NCBI RefSeq assembly: GCF_022606355.1
Contig: NZ_JAHHZQ010000003.1
Location: 248,001 to 312,000, forward strand
Length of the DNA stretch: 64,000 nt
From: Leifsonia shinshuensis
Lineage (GTDB): Bacteria; Actinomycetota; Actinomycetes; Actinomycetales; Microbacteriaceae
Direction of reading: 5' to 3'
The notes beneath the pieces were generated by a model, which saw only the letters and a list, made by a program, of their open reading frames with translations, did not search any database and was not told the DNA's origin. Positions 7,749 through 16,674 of this stretch are shown here, one piece after another; position 1 is the stretch's first letter, and every line of letters begins with the position of its first letter. A program made the position numbers and the translations under genes.

Positions 7749-9347
7749 TCAGTTGGTTCGTCCGGCGGCCTCGGGCACCGCGATCAACCTCCGCGCCGCC
7801 TCACGCGCGCCGCGCACGGCGATCGCGACGCTCATCAACGTGGGGTTCATCGTGGTCGCCGTCGGGATGAGCGCGTTGCCGCCGACGACGAGGTTGTCGT
7901 AGCCCCACACGCGTGAGTACGGGTCGGCCACCGAGGTGCCGTCGTCCTCCGCGCCGAGCCGCATGGTGCCCTGGTAGTGGAGGCTCGAGCCGTTCGGCAG
8001 CAGTCGCGGCTCGGCGACGAAGGTGCCGAGCGCGCTCCCGGCTCGGCGCAGGCGCTCCGTGGCCTCCGCGATCTCGGCCTGCTCGGCGTCGGTGAGCCCG
8101 TAGGCGATGGTGAAGTTCGGGAAGCCGCGGTAGTCGAGCTCGTCGTCGTCGAAGGTGACGGCGTCGTCGAAGCGCGGTCGCTTGCGCATCCCGTAGCCCA
8201 TGTTGACGTAACCCCAGCGGTTGCCGGCCGCCGGGTGCCCCGGGTCGAGCTGGAAGGGCGGGTTCTCCGCGTACATCACCTGCAGCGAGAACGGGTGGTC
8301 CGGCTCCGAGAACGGGATGCGGTTCACGGCCGCGACCGGGTCGACCGGGTTCGTCGCACGGCGGGCGAGCTCGTGGTCGAGCTGCTCCTCCGTCGCGAAC
8401 CGGCCCATGCTCGCGGCGTCGAGGGCGACCGTCGAGATGACCACCGGGTGCTCGGTGAGGTAGTGGCCGAGCGCCCGCGGCCGGATGCCCGACGCCCACA
8501 GCAGCTGCGGCGAGCGGAAGGCGTCGGCGGCCACGACGACGAGGTCGGCCTCCACCGGGTAGACCTCGTGACTGCGGAGGTCCTCGACGGTGACACCGGT
8601 GACGCGCCCGTCCGTGTGGTCGACACGGCGCACCAGAGACAGGTCGCGCAGTTCGAAGCGCTCGGCGAGCGGGTTCTCGGGGTCGAGCAGCGGTCCGAGC
8701 ACGACATCGGCGCCCGCCCAGCGCATCGTGCCGTCGGGCTGCGGGTCGCCGGACACCGGCAGGGTGCTCGGCCCGAACCCTTCGGGCAGCTCGCCGCCGA
8801 ACTCCTCGGCCAGCAGCGACCGGATGGCCGACCCGATCTCGGAGTCGGCGAACGCGGCCGTCTGCACGTGCAGCAGCCGCGAGGCCTCGGCGATGAGTTC
8901 CTCCCACTCGGCGTCGGCGATGAACGGGATGCGCTCGCTGAACGACGGGCTGGGCGTCGCGCACGTCCAGTGCGCGCCCATGCCGCCCACGTTGGTGGAG
9001 GCCGCGGCGGCCGGGAACGTCGGCGCATGCGCGGAGCCCACGCCGCCGAAGTCGAGCAGGTGAGTTCCGCCGCGCGCGGTGAACATGCCCTCCACGACCA
9101 CCGCCGACGGGATGCCGAGCGACTCGCGGAACGAGCCGGCTTGCGGACCCTGCGACCGCTCGCGCGCCCGCTCCTTCTCCTCCGGGTCGGGGATGTTGCG
9201 GACGTTCTCGCCGGCGATGGCGGTCAGCTGGGGGCCGGCCTCCAGCATCACAGCCCGCGCGTCGGGCACGGCCTCCAGCAGCAGTCGTGCGTACGCTGAG
9301 CCGATCGGGCCGCTGCCGACGATGGCGATGGTAGGGGTGGTGTTCAT
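7749..9347 (-). CDS. GMC-family FAD oxidoreductase, probable C3 oxidase/dehydrogenase of (C-)glycosides
   Basis: A 532-residue flavoprotein. The dinucleotide-binding GSGPIGS is at residues 11-17, followed by a NVGGMGAHWTCATP segment of the pyranose-oxidase branch. Catalytic His457 is in HYQGTMRLG, with Asn in NALIPTATTMNPT near 491-501. The ATG at 9347 has AGGAG upstream; an open frame further upstream is unrelated sequence. Placed directly before the deglycosidase subunits, it resembles CarA-type enzymes that oxidise the sugar C3 hydroxyl of C-glycosides so that the deglycosidase can cleave. The substrate is inferred from context. Confidence 0.82.
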   Translation of the reverse strand: MNTTPTIAIVGSGPIGSAYARLLLEAVPDARAVMLEAGPQLTAIAGENVRNIPDPEEKERARERSQGPQAGSFRESLGIPSAVVVEGMFTARGGTHLLDFGGVGSAHAPTFPAAAASTNVGGMGAHWTCATPSPSFSERIPFIADAEWEELIAEASRLLHVQTAAFADSEIGSAIRSLLAEEFGGELPEGFGPSTLPVSGDPQPDGTMRWAGADVVLGPLLDPENPLAERFELRDLSLVRRVDHTDGRVTGVTVEDLRSHEVYPVEADLVVVAADAFRSPQLLWASGIRPRALGHYLTEHPVVISTVALDAASMGRFATEEQLDHELARRATNPVDPVAAVNRIPFSEPDHPFSLQVMYAENPPFQLDPGHPAAGNRWGYVNMGYGMRKRPRFDDAVTFDDDELDYRGFPNFTIAYGLTDAEQAEIAEATERLRRAGSALGTFVAEPRLLPNGSSLHYQGTMRLGAEDDGTSVADPYSRVWGYDNLVVGGNALIPTATTMNPTLMSVAIAVRGAREAARRLIAVPEAAGRTN

Positions 9348-9384
9348 GGTGCTCTCCTGCGGTGTCAGCTTCGGATGGTTGCGC

Positions 9385-10881
9385 TCAGGCGGCGGGGATG
9401 GACTCGGTCGCGGCCGCGCGGAGCGGGCCGGTATCGTCGGACAGGCGGCTGTTCGGCAGCAGGATCGACGCGACCACCCCGACGACGTAGGCCGCGGCGA
9501 GCGCCACGAAGACGGGGACGAAGACACCCTGATAGACCTGCGCGATCTGCTGCTGCGCGGCGGCGCTCTGGGTGCGCACGACGGCCGGGGTCAGCGTCGC
9601 CGGGTCGAGCCCTGCAGGCAGCAGCGCGACCACGGTCGCGCCGATGATGCCGCCGACGAGGGCGGTGGCGACCGTCGCCCCCACCTGGCGGACGAGGTTG
9701 ACGGTCGCGGTGATCGCACCGGTCTCGGTGCGCGGCACCGCGCTCTGCACGACCGCGACGATCAGGCTCATGAAGGCGCCCGTGCCGAGCCCGACGACCG
9801 CCATCGCGATCGTCGGAGCCCAGAGCGGCGCGCCGAGGGGCAGCAGCGCCATGGCGCCGAGTCCCGCGGCGCCGAGCGCGGTGCCGACGAGCGGATAGAC
9901 GCGGTAGTGACCGGTGCGGCTCACCAGCCAGCCGGTGGCGAGATTGCTGACCAGCATCCCGAAGACCGTCGCGATCGGGACGAGGCCGGAGACCGTGGCG
10001 CTGGTGCGGTAGGCCATCTGGAAGTAGGTGGGCAGGTACGAGGTGATCGAGAACAGCCCGATGCCGACGATCGCGGAGATCACGGTTCCGGTGGCCACCG
10101 TGCGGTCGCGGAAGTGGCCGAGCGGCACCAGCGGCTCCTCCGCCCGCACCTCGACGGCGAAGAAGACGACGAACGCGACGGCGGCGACCGCGAACGCGAC
10201 GGCCGTGGCGACGGTCTGAGAGCGGTCGCCGATCGAGGTCACGGCGAGCACCAGCGCGACCAGTCCGATGGTGAGGGCGACGGCTCCGGCGAGGTCGAAC
10301 CGACCGGACCTCCCCGGTTCGATGTGCGGCACCGCGACGATCGCGAGCGCCAGCGCGACGATGCCGACGGGCGCGTTGATCCAGAACACCCACGGCCAGC
10401 CCCAGTTGTCGGTGATCACGCCGCCGAGCACCGGCCCGATGAGGATGGCGACAGGGAAGGCTGCGCCGATGATCGCCATGAACTTCGGCCGCTGCCGCGG
10501 GGTCGTCGTCTCGGCGATGATCGTCTGCGACATCAGCTGGAGGCCGGCCGAGCTCATCCCCTGCACGACGCGCGCGACGATCAGCCAGACGATGCCGTTG
10601 GCGAAGCCGCAGGCGATCGACGTGACGATGAACACCACGACGGACGCCAGGAACACCGAACGCGGGCCGACCCGGTCGCCGAGCTTGCCGAGCACCGGTA
10701 GCAGGACCGTGCTGGCGAGTGTGTAGCCCACGACGATCCAGCTCATGTGCTCGAGCGCACCGAGCTGGCCGGCGACCGTGGCGATCGCGGTGCTGACCAC
10801 GGTGTTGTCGAGGGCGCCGAGGAAGGACACGACGAGGAGGGAGGTGACGAGGAGGCGGAACCTCAGTGGCGAGAGCGGCAT
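9385..10881 (-). CDS. MFS transporter, DHA2 (EmrB/QacA) type with about 14 helices
   Basis: A 498-residue permease. The family motifs are visible: ALDNTVVSTAI in helix 1, the loop GKLGDRVGPR, and WRW-like GWPWVFWINAPVG before helix 6. It is the first gene of the C-glycoside operon, 37 bp before the oxidoreductase. DHA2 members are usually exporters, but the position suggests it imports the glycoside or exports an aglycone. No regulator adjoins this operon on the same strand. Confidence 0.88.
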   Translation of the reverse strand: MPLSPLRFRLLVTSLLVVSFLGALDNTVVSTAIATVAGQLGALEHMSWIVVGYTLASTVLLPVLGKLGDRVGPRSVFLASVVVFIVTSIACGFANGIVWLIVARVVQGMSSAGLQLMSQTIIAETTTPRQRPKFMAIIGAAFPVAILIGPVLGGVITDNWGWPWVFWINAPVGIVALALAIVAVPHIEPGRSGRFDLAGAVALTIGLVALVLAVTSIGDRSQTVATAVAFAVAAVAFVVFFAVEVRAEEPLVPLGHFRDRTVATGTVISAIVGIGLFSITSYLPTYFQMAYRTSATVSGLVPIATVFGMLVSNLATGWLVSRTGHYRVYPLVGTALGAAGLGAMALLPLGAPLWAPTIAMAVVGLGTGAFMSLIVAVVQSAVPRTETGAITATVNLVRQVGATVATALVGGIIGATVVALLPAGLDPATLTPAVVRTQSAAAQQQIAQVYQGVFVPVFVALAAAYVVGVVASILLPNSRLSDDTGPLRAAATESIPAA

Positions 10882-10983
10882 ACGCGAGACCCGAACGATC
10901 GGGTGATCGACGCGACGGTATGTGCCCTCGCCGCAACATCACGGTGAGGAACGGGCCCTTCGGCCCCGACGTCATGGTGATTC

Positions 10984-10996
10984 TAAGACAATCTTA
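10984..10996. promoter_or_regulatory. Short palindrome upstream of the C-glycoside operon
   Basis: TAAGA-CAA-TCTTA forms a perfect inverted repeat in an A/T-rich patch (10978-11025), about 100 bp before the MFS start codon. It may be part of the operon's promoter or operator region. No matching regulator is identifiable here, so this is a weak call. Confidence 0.3.
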
Positions 10997-11027
10997 CGTC
11001 TATTTTCAACCTAAGTGCTTTGATTGA

Positions 11028-11078
11028 TTCGTCACGAATGTCGAGATTCGTGCCACGAATGTCGCGATTCGTCACGAA
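11028..11078. repeat. Family B repeat: triplet of TTCGT-ACGAA palindromes
   Basis: Three palindromes, TTCGTCACGAA (11028-11038), TTCGTGCCACGAA (11047-11059) and TTCGTCACGAA (11068-11078), have centres exactly 20 bp apart. The third overlaps the end of ddl and supplies its last codons and stop. The same triplet occurs twice in the array at 20621-20960 and in degenerate form at 16061-16111. Confidence 0.85.
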
Positions 11079-12064
11079 TGTCGGGCAGCACCGGCGGACA
11101 AGACGGCGGTGGGCAGGGCCGCGGCGAGCAGCGCGGCGACGAGGCCGGGGTAGTCGAGCCCCTTCGCGGCGAACATCCGCGGCACCTGGGACTGCTCCGT
11201 GAACCCCGGCGTCGTGTTCACTTCGTTCAGCACGACGCCCTCGGCTGTCACGAAGAAGTCGAAGCGGGCGACGCCCGCGCAGCCGAGCGTGTCGTAGAGT
11301 GCGCGGGCCGCGCCCTCGATGGCGGCGTGCTCGGCGGCGGTCACGCGCGCGGGCAGCGTGAACGACGCCGACCCGTCGTACTTCTGCTCGCGGTCGAAGA
11401 CCGCCCCGTCGGCCACCCCGATCTCGAGGGTCGAGCCGGCGCGCAGGGCGCCGTCGCGGTCCCGGAACAGGGCGATGTCCACCTCGCGGCCCGAGACGAA
11501 CGCCTCGATCAGCGCCGTGCCTCCCGCCGCGCGCGCCGTTGCGACGGCGGCCGAGAGCTGCCCGGCCTCCCTGACCACCGAGACCCCGTTGCTCGATCCC
11601 CCGGGCGTCGGCTTCACGACGAACGGTGGTTCGAGGCGGAGGTGCGCGCTGTCGAACCGGTCGTCGACGAGCACGCCGGGAGCGGTGGGGATGCCGAGCT
11701 CCTCCGCCACGAGCTTCGTGAGCCACTTGTCCATGCCGAGCGCTCCGGCGCGCACCGGGGAGCCGACGAACGGCACGCCCGTGAGGCGCAGCAGCCCGGC
11801 GATCGCGCCGTCCTCGCCGTCCACGCCGTGCAGCACGGGGAAGGCCACGTCGCACGATGAGAGGACCGTGATCGCGTGCGCCGCGGCCACCGGGCCGTCG
11901 GCGAGCTGCCAGCCACCCCGCCGGTCGATCGTCAGCGGGACGGCGGTCAGGCCGAGGGCGCGGACCGCACGCACGACGGCGGCCGCCGAGGCGAGCGACA
12001 CGTCGTGCTCGTCGTTGGCACCGCCGCCGATCACGGCGACGCGGCGGATCGTCGACTCAGGCAC
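11072..12064 (-). CDS. ddl: D-alanine--D-alanine ligase
   Basis: A 330-residue ATP-grasp ligase joining two D-Ala for the peptidoglycan precursor. The family marks are EHDVSLASA near residue 19, PVLHGVDGEDG near 77, the ATP-grasp lysine in PPFVVKPTPGGSSNG, and the Mg-binding LNEVNTTPGFTEQS at the C-terminal side. In the omega-loop, where ligases for other depsipeptides differ, it keeps a Lys-Tyr pair (REQKYDG), which favours D-Ala as second substrate, although the usual YDY is replaced. It overlaps the alr stop by 8 bp. The last residues and stop come from a family B repeat. Confidence 0.88.
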   Translation of the reverse strand: MPESTIRRVAVIGGGANDEHDVSLASAAAVVRAVRALGLTAVPLTIDRRGGWQLADGPVAAAHAITVLSSCDVAFPVLHGVDGEDGAIAGLLRLTGVPFVGSPVRAGALGMDKWLTKLVAEELGIPTAPGVLVDDRFDSAHLRLEPPFVVKPTPGGSSNGVSVVREAGQLSAAVATARAAGGTALIEAFVSGREVDIALFRDRDGALRAGSTLEIGVADGAVFDREQKYDGSASFTLPARVTAAEHAAIEGAARALYDTLGCAGVARFDFFVTAEGVVLNEVNTTPGFTEQSQVPRMFAAKGLDYPGLVAALLAAALPTAVLSAGAARHS

Positions 12065-13238
12065 CGGCCGCCTCCCCGATGCACGCGGCGGGGGTGCCGT
12101 CCGCGGCGGCGGTGCCGGCCGCGGCGGCGGTCACCGTCGACCGGTGGATGCGCGCGACGCGGCTGCCGATCCGGGTGACGATCTCGTGCTCGATCGTCCC
12201 CGACCAGCCGGCCCATTCGGCGACGGTCGGCTCGCCGTGGTCGCCCGGGCCGAACACCGTGACCGTCTCCCCCGCCGTGAGCAGGTCGTCGCCGGTGTCG
12301 ACGACCAGCATGTCCATCGAGAACCGTCCGACGACGGGCCGGCGGCGGCCGCGCACCTGCACCTCGGCGCGCTCCGACGCCGCGCGCGGGAGGCCGTCGC
12401 CGTAGCCCACAGGCAGCAGCGCGAGATTCGTGCGCCGGTCGGCGACGTGCTCCAGTCCGTAGCCGATCCCGGTTCCCGCTGCGACCTCCCGGGAGCCCAC
12501 GACGGTCGTCGTCAGCGAGAGTGCCGGGCGCAACCGGTCGGACGTGCCGGAGGGATCGATCCCGAACAGGCCGGCGCCGATGCGGTGCAGCCCGAACCCG
12601 GAGCCGACGCCGGTCACGGTCGCCGCTGTCGCGGCCAGGTGGGCGACCGAGGGCGCCAGGCCGCGGCGCTGCGCCGTCCGCAGTGCGTTCGCGAAGACCA
12701 ACCGCTCTCGGGCGTTCTGCGGGTGATCAGGCCGGTCGGCGCACGACATGTGGCCCATGACCCCGACGACACGGACGCTCCCGAGCACCTCCAGCTCGCG
12801 CGCGACGCCGCAGAGAGCGGACCAATCGGAGGCGGGAGCGCCATCGCGCGCCATGCCGACGTCGATGTGCAGATGCACGCGGGCGCGCCGTCCCAGCGCC
12901 GCCGCTGCCCGGCCGACGGCGTGCAGCAGCCGGACGCTCTGCACGGCCAGGTCGATGTCCGCGACGACCGCGGCCGCGAGATCGGCGTCGACCGGATTGA
13001 GCCAGCTCAGGATCGGCACCCGCACCCCGGCCGCCCGCACGACGAGTGCTTCCTCGATGGAGGTGACGCCGATGGATGTCGCTCCCGCCGCGAGAACCGA
13101 GTGCGCGATCGAGCCGTGACCGAACGCGTCGGCTTTGAGCACCGCCATCAGGCGGCCTCCCGTGGCGGCGGCGAAGTAGGCGGCGTTCGAGCGGATGGCT
13201 TCGTCGTCGACGACGAGCTCAGAGGTCCACGACATCAT
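12057..13238 (-). CDS. alr: Alanine racemase (PLP fold type III)
   Basis: A 393-residue enzyme making D-Ala for the ligase downstream. The PLP lysine is Lys35 in AVLKADAFGHG, and the opposing catalytic Tyr is 260 in GIGYG; VGYGDGLPR and GRFSMDM follow. Two deviations stand out: Phe replaces the usual Tyr of KADAYGHG, and HLAATAA replaces the usual HxxNSAA phosphate-contact segment. It may thus be a divergent copy, perhaps with altered specificity. The C-terminus ends in an Ala/Thr-rich tail of ~25 residues. The two codons at 13233-13238 are both ATG. Confidence 0.85.
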   Translation of the reverse strand: MMSWTSELVVDDEAIRSNAAYFAAATGGRLMAVLKADAFGHGSIAHSVLAAGATSIGVTSIEEALVVRAAGVRVPILSWLNPVDADLAAAVVADIDLAVQSVRLLHAVGRAAAALGRRARVHLHIDVGMARDGAPASDWSALCGVARELEVLGSVRVVGVMGHMSCADRPDHPQNARERLVFANALRTAQRRGLAPSVAHLAATAATVTGVGSGFGLHRIGAGLFGIDPSGTSDRLRPALSLTTTVVGSREVAAGTGIGYGLEHVADRRTNLALLPVGYGDGLPRAASERAEVQVRGRRRPVVGRFSMDMLVVDTGDDLLTAGETVTVFGPGDHGEPTVAEWAGWSGTIEHEIVTRIGSRVARIHRSTVTAAAAGTAAADGTPAACIGEAAGA

Positions 13239-13314
13239 CGGCCCCCGGGGCTCGTGGATCGACGCACGCTGGTGTCCTGCATTCCCTCAGAATGTGGGAT
13301 TCTGTCGTACGATC

Positions 13315-13355
13315 CATCCCTCCAGGGATGCGAACCGGTCATCCGGAGGGATGAC
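13315..13355. promoter_or_regulatory. Paired palindromes between alr-ddl and the glucosidase
   Basis: CATCCCT-CC-AGGGATG (13315-13330) and GTCATCC-GGAG-GGATGAC (13338-13355) are both perfect and share the half-site CATCC/GGATG. Their centres are 24 bp apart. They lie in the 183-bp divergent gap and look like a double operator. The cognate regulator is not evident in this window. Confidence 0.5.
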
Positions 13356-13421
13356 GCCTCCTCTCTGCCAATCCGCTCAGCCTTCGCGTCCACGGCGGCG
13401 ACCCGGCACCAGAATGAACCC

Positions 13422-16049
13422 ATGCCGCAGGTCGCAGACGGAGCCGAACACGAACGGATCGCGCGTACAGAGGATGGCTCGGCCGGCTGGCGCGACTGGG
13501 GCCCGTACGTCGCGGAGCGCGCCTGGGGCACCGTCCGCGAGGACTACAGCGCCGACGGCGACGCGTGGGAGTTCTTCCCGCACGACCACGCCAGGAGCCG
13601 CGCCTACCGGTGGAACGAGGACGGCATGGCCGCCTTCTCCGACCTGAAGCAGACCTGGTGCCTCGGCCTCTCGCTGTGGAACGGGCGCGACGCGATCCTC
13701 AAGGAGCGGATGTTCGGGCTCGCCGGGCCGCAGGGCAACCACGGGGAGGACGTCAAGGAGTACTGGTGGTACCTCGACGGCACGCCCACCCACGCCTGGA
13801 ACACCTGGCGCTACCACTACCCGCAGGCGGAGTACCCCTACGCCGACCTGATCGCCACGAACGCGGCCCGCGGCCGGCTCGAGCCCGAGTACGAGCTCGT
13901 CGACACCGGCGTCTTCGACGACGGCCGTTACTGGGTGGTCGGCGTCGACTACGCCAAGGACAGCCCGCACGACCTCCTGATGCGCATCACGATCGAGAAC
14001 GCCGGACCCGAGCCTGCGACGCTGCACGTGCTGCCGACCCTCTGGTTCCGCAACACCTGGTCGTGGGGGTACGAGGTCGAGAAGCCGTCGTTGCGGCTCG
14101 ACGGCGAGCGCATCGTCGGGGCCGGGCCGTCGGGGGCGCTGGCCCTGCGCGGCGAGGGCGCGCCGGAGGCCCTGTTCTGCGACAACGAGACCAACACTGC
14201 GCGGCTGTTCGGCGCGACCGCCGGCGAGTCCCCCGCGTACCCGAAGGACGGGATCAACGACCACGTCGTCGACGGCGCGGCGACCGTGAACCCGGAGCAC
14301 ACCGGCACCAAGGCCGCCCTCCATTACACGGTCGAGCTCGGTCCGGGCGAGAGCCGCGTGATCCGCGTGCGACTGACCGGCACCGAGGCGACCCCAGCGG
14401 CCCTGGGCGAACAGGAGCTCGGGCCCGGTTTCGACGCCGTCGTCGAGCAGCGGGCGACGGAGGCCGACGCCTTCTACTCCGGACTCCCGAATGCGCCGAC
14501 CGACCCGGACGAAGCCCGCGTGCTGCGCCAGGCGTTCGCCGGGTTGCTCTGGTCGAAGCAGTACTTCCACTTCAACGTGGACAAGTGGCTCGACGGCGAC
14601 CCCGGGGGCCCGCCCCCGCCTCCCGGGCGCGGCGGCGTGCGCAACGGACAGTGGCGGCACTTCGACGCCGACGACGTGATCCTGATGCCCGACCCGTGGG
14701 AGTATCCGTGGTTCGCCGCGTGGGATCTCGCCTTCCACTGCGTGACGTTGGCGCACATCGACCCCGCGTTCGCCAAGGCGCAGCTGATCCTGCTGCTGCG
14801 CGAGTGGTACATGCATCCCAACGGGCAGCTGCCGGCCTACGAGTGGAACTTCTCCGATGTCAACCCGCCCACGCACGCCTGGGCGGCGATCCAGGTGTTC
14901 CTCATCGACGGCGGGACCGACTTCGGCTTCCTCGCCCGCATCCTCCACAAGCTGCTGATCAACTACACGTGGTGGACGAACAGCAAGGACAAGGACGAGG
15001 ACGACCTCTTCGAGGGCGGCTTCATGGGCCTCGACAACATCGCACCCCTCAACCGGTCGACGCTGCCGCCGGAGGTCGGGACGCTGGAGCAGGCCGACTC
15101 GACCGGCTGGATGGCGAGCTACGCGCTCGACCTCCTCGAGATCGCCCTGCGGCTCGCGCGCCGCGACGATGTCTACGAGGACGTCGCGGTGAAGTTCGGC
15201 GAGCAGTTCCTGCGCATCGCGGGCTCCGCCAACAGCTCGGGGATGTGGGACGACGCCGACGCCTACTTCTACGACGTGCTGCACCTGACCGACGGCCGGG
15301 AGGTGCCGCTCAAGGTGCGCTCGCTGGTCGGCCTGGTGCCCGTCGTGGCCTCCCTCGCCTATGACGAGCCGGGCGTGCGGACCATCCCGGAATTCCGGCA
15401 GGTGCTCAACCAGTACCTGGTGAAGCATCCGGAGCTGGGCGCGTCGTTCCATCGCAGACGGATCGGCGACGAGCAGGTCTACCTGCTGGCGATGGTGTCG
15501 CCGGAGCGGTTGACGCGGATCCTGAAGCAGGTCTTCGACACGGAGGGCCTGCTGAGCGACCACGGCATCCGCGGCGTCTCCGCCTACCACCGCGAGCACC
15601 CGTTCACGGTGGAGGTCGACGGTGTCGAGGCGTCGGTCGACTACGAGCCGGCCGAGTCGACCTCCCCGCTGTTCGGTGGCAACTCGAACTGGCGCGGGCC
15701 GGTCTGGTTCCCGCTCAACGCCCTCCTGATCGCCGCCCTGCAGCACTACGAGTCGCACGGCGAGACCGGCGTGCGCATCGAGGACCCGCTCGGATCGGGC
15801 AACGCGCTGACCCCGGGCGAGGCCGCCGACGACCTCTCCCGCCGGCTGATCTCGCTGTTCCTCCCCGGCCCCGACGGACGGCGACCGGCCGACGCCCGCT
15901 ACCCGCTGCTCTCGGCCGACCCGCGCTGGAAGGACAACATCTTCTTCTACGAGTACTTCGACGGCGACACCGGCCAGGGGCTCGGCGCCTCCCACCAGAC
16001 CGGCTGGACCGCGATGGTCGCCCACCTGATCCTCACGCGCCGCCGGTGA
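13422..16049 (+). CDS. Glucosidase of the MGH1-like / GH63 family
   Basis: An 875-residue cytoplasmic glycoside hydrolase without signal peptide. A beta-rich N-terminal half (to ~365) is followed by an (alpha/alpha)6 barrel. The barrel contains MPDPWEYPWFAAWDLAFH near 425-442, where GH63-type enzymes carry the general acid Asp, and a later FGGNSNWRGPVWFP motif near 752-765 in the substrate-binding end. A Pro/Gly loop (GGPPPPPGRGG) interrupts the barrel start. The ATG at 13422 is the first plausible start; the open frame reaches far upstream only because it is antisense to alr-ddl. The substrate is unproven; alpha-glucosides or mannosylglycerate-like compounds are family possibilities. Confidence 0.88.
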   Translation: MPQVADGAEHERIARTEDGSAGWRDWGPYVAERAWGTVREDYSADGDAWEFFPHDHARSRAYRWNEDGMAAFSDLKQTWCLGLSLWNGRDAILKERMFGLAGPQGNHGEDVKEYWWYLDGTPTHAWNTWRYHYPQAEYPYADLIATNAARGRLEPEYELVDTGVFDDGRYWVVGVDYAKDSPHDLLMRITIENAGPEPATLHVLPTLWFRNTWSWGYEVEKPSLRLDGERIVGAGPSGALALRGEGAPEALFCDNETNTARLFGATAGESPAYPKDGINDHVVDGAATVNPEHTGTKAALHYTVELGPGESRVIRVRLTGTEATPAALGEQELGPGFDAVVEQRATEADAFYSGLPNAPTDPDEARVLRQAFAGLLWSKQYFHFNVDKWLDGDPGGPPPPPGRGGVRNGQWRHFDADDVILMPDPWEYPWFAAWDLAFHCVTLAHIDPAFAKAQLILLLREWYMHPNGQLPAYEWNFSDVNPPTHAWAAIQVFLIDGGTDFGFLARILHKLLINYTWWTNSKDKDEDDLFEGGFMGLDNIAPLNRSTLPPEVGTLEQADSTGWMASYALDLLEIALRLARRDDVYEDVAVKFGEQFLRIAGSANSSGMWDDADAYFYDVLHLTDGREVPLKVRSLVGLVPVVASLAYDEPGVRTIPEFRQVLNQYLVKHPELGASFHRRRIGDEQVYLLAMVSPERLTRILKQVFDTEGLLSDHGIRGVSAYHREHPFTVEVDGVEASVDYEPAESTSPLFGGNSNWRGPVWFPLNALLIAALQHYESHGETGVRIEDPLGSGNALTPGEAADDLSRRLISLFLPGPDGRRPADARYPLLSADPRWKDNIFFYEYFDGDTGQGLGASHQTGWTAMVAHLILTRRR

Positions 16050-16060
16050 GAGGCCGCGGA

Positions 16061-16111
16061 TTCGTCACGTATGTCGCGAAACGGCACCTCGTTCGTGCCA
16101 TTCGCCACGAA
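16061..16111. repeat. Degenerate family B repeat
   Basis: TTCGTCACGTA (16061-16071), a partial TTCGTGCC (16092-16099) and TTCGCCACGAA (16101-16111) preserve the family B motif with substitutions, just after the glucosidase stop. The first and last centres are 40 bp apart, as in the intact triplet. Confidence 0.65.
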
Positions 16112-16227
16112 TCTCCGGCTTCCGCGGCACGACACGCCGCGTCACAATGCACCTGGGCGCCGGCACAGCTGGAGTTGACTGTGGCCGTTCCCGCTCGACG
16201 CACCGCACCGCTCGAAAGGACCACGCC

Positions 16228-16668
16228 ATGACCGCTCCGCAGCCCCCCGCCTCCGCACCGCTGGGCCAGCCCCTCTACGGCGCCACATTCGGTGACGCCA
16301 TCCGCCGGTTCTTCAAGAAGTACGCCGACTTCACCGGTCGGGCCAGCCGCAGCGAGTTCTGGTGGTGGTTCCTGTTCGCCATCATCATCGGGGCCGTCTA
16401 CGGCATCCTGCTCCAGACGCTCGGCACGATCGGCAACGGAGGCCGGGGCCTCGGCCCGTTCGGCTGGCTGCTGATCGTGGTCTACATCGTCTGGGACCTC
16501 GTGATCCTGGTGCCCAGCCTGGCGCTCAGCTGGCGCCGGTTGCACGACGCCAACCTGGCCGGTCCGCTCTGGTTCCTCGGCTTCATCCCGCTCGTCGGCT
16601 GGATCATCGTGCTGGTCTTCTACCTGATGCCGTCCAAGCCGGAGGGCGCGCGGTTCGACCGGCGCTGA
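16228..16668 (+). CDS. DUF805 membrane protein
   Basis: A 146-residue integral membrane protein with a soluble N-terminal stretch of ~25 residues, the DUF805 mark GRASRSEFWWWFLF, then a WRRLHDANLAGPLW segment and a final helix. GAAAGGA precedes the ATG. The biochemical role of the family is unknown. It stands alone between a family B repeat and the convergent tetR gene. Confidence 0.9.
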   Translation: MTAPQPPASAPLGQPLYGATFGDAIRRFFKKYADFTGRASRSEFWWWFLFAIIIGAVYGILLQTLGTIGNGGRGLGPFGWLLIVVYIVWDLVILVPSLALSWRRLHDANLAGPLWFLGFIPLVGWIIVLVFYLMPSKPEGARFDRR

Positions 16669-16674
16669 ACCGCC

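Noticed and set aside
11319-13421. A 700-codon N-terminal extension of the glucosidase
   Set aside because: The stretch is antisense to ddl and alr and has no domain. The hydrolase family starts near MPQVADG at 13422.
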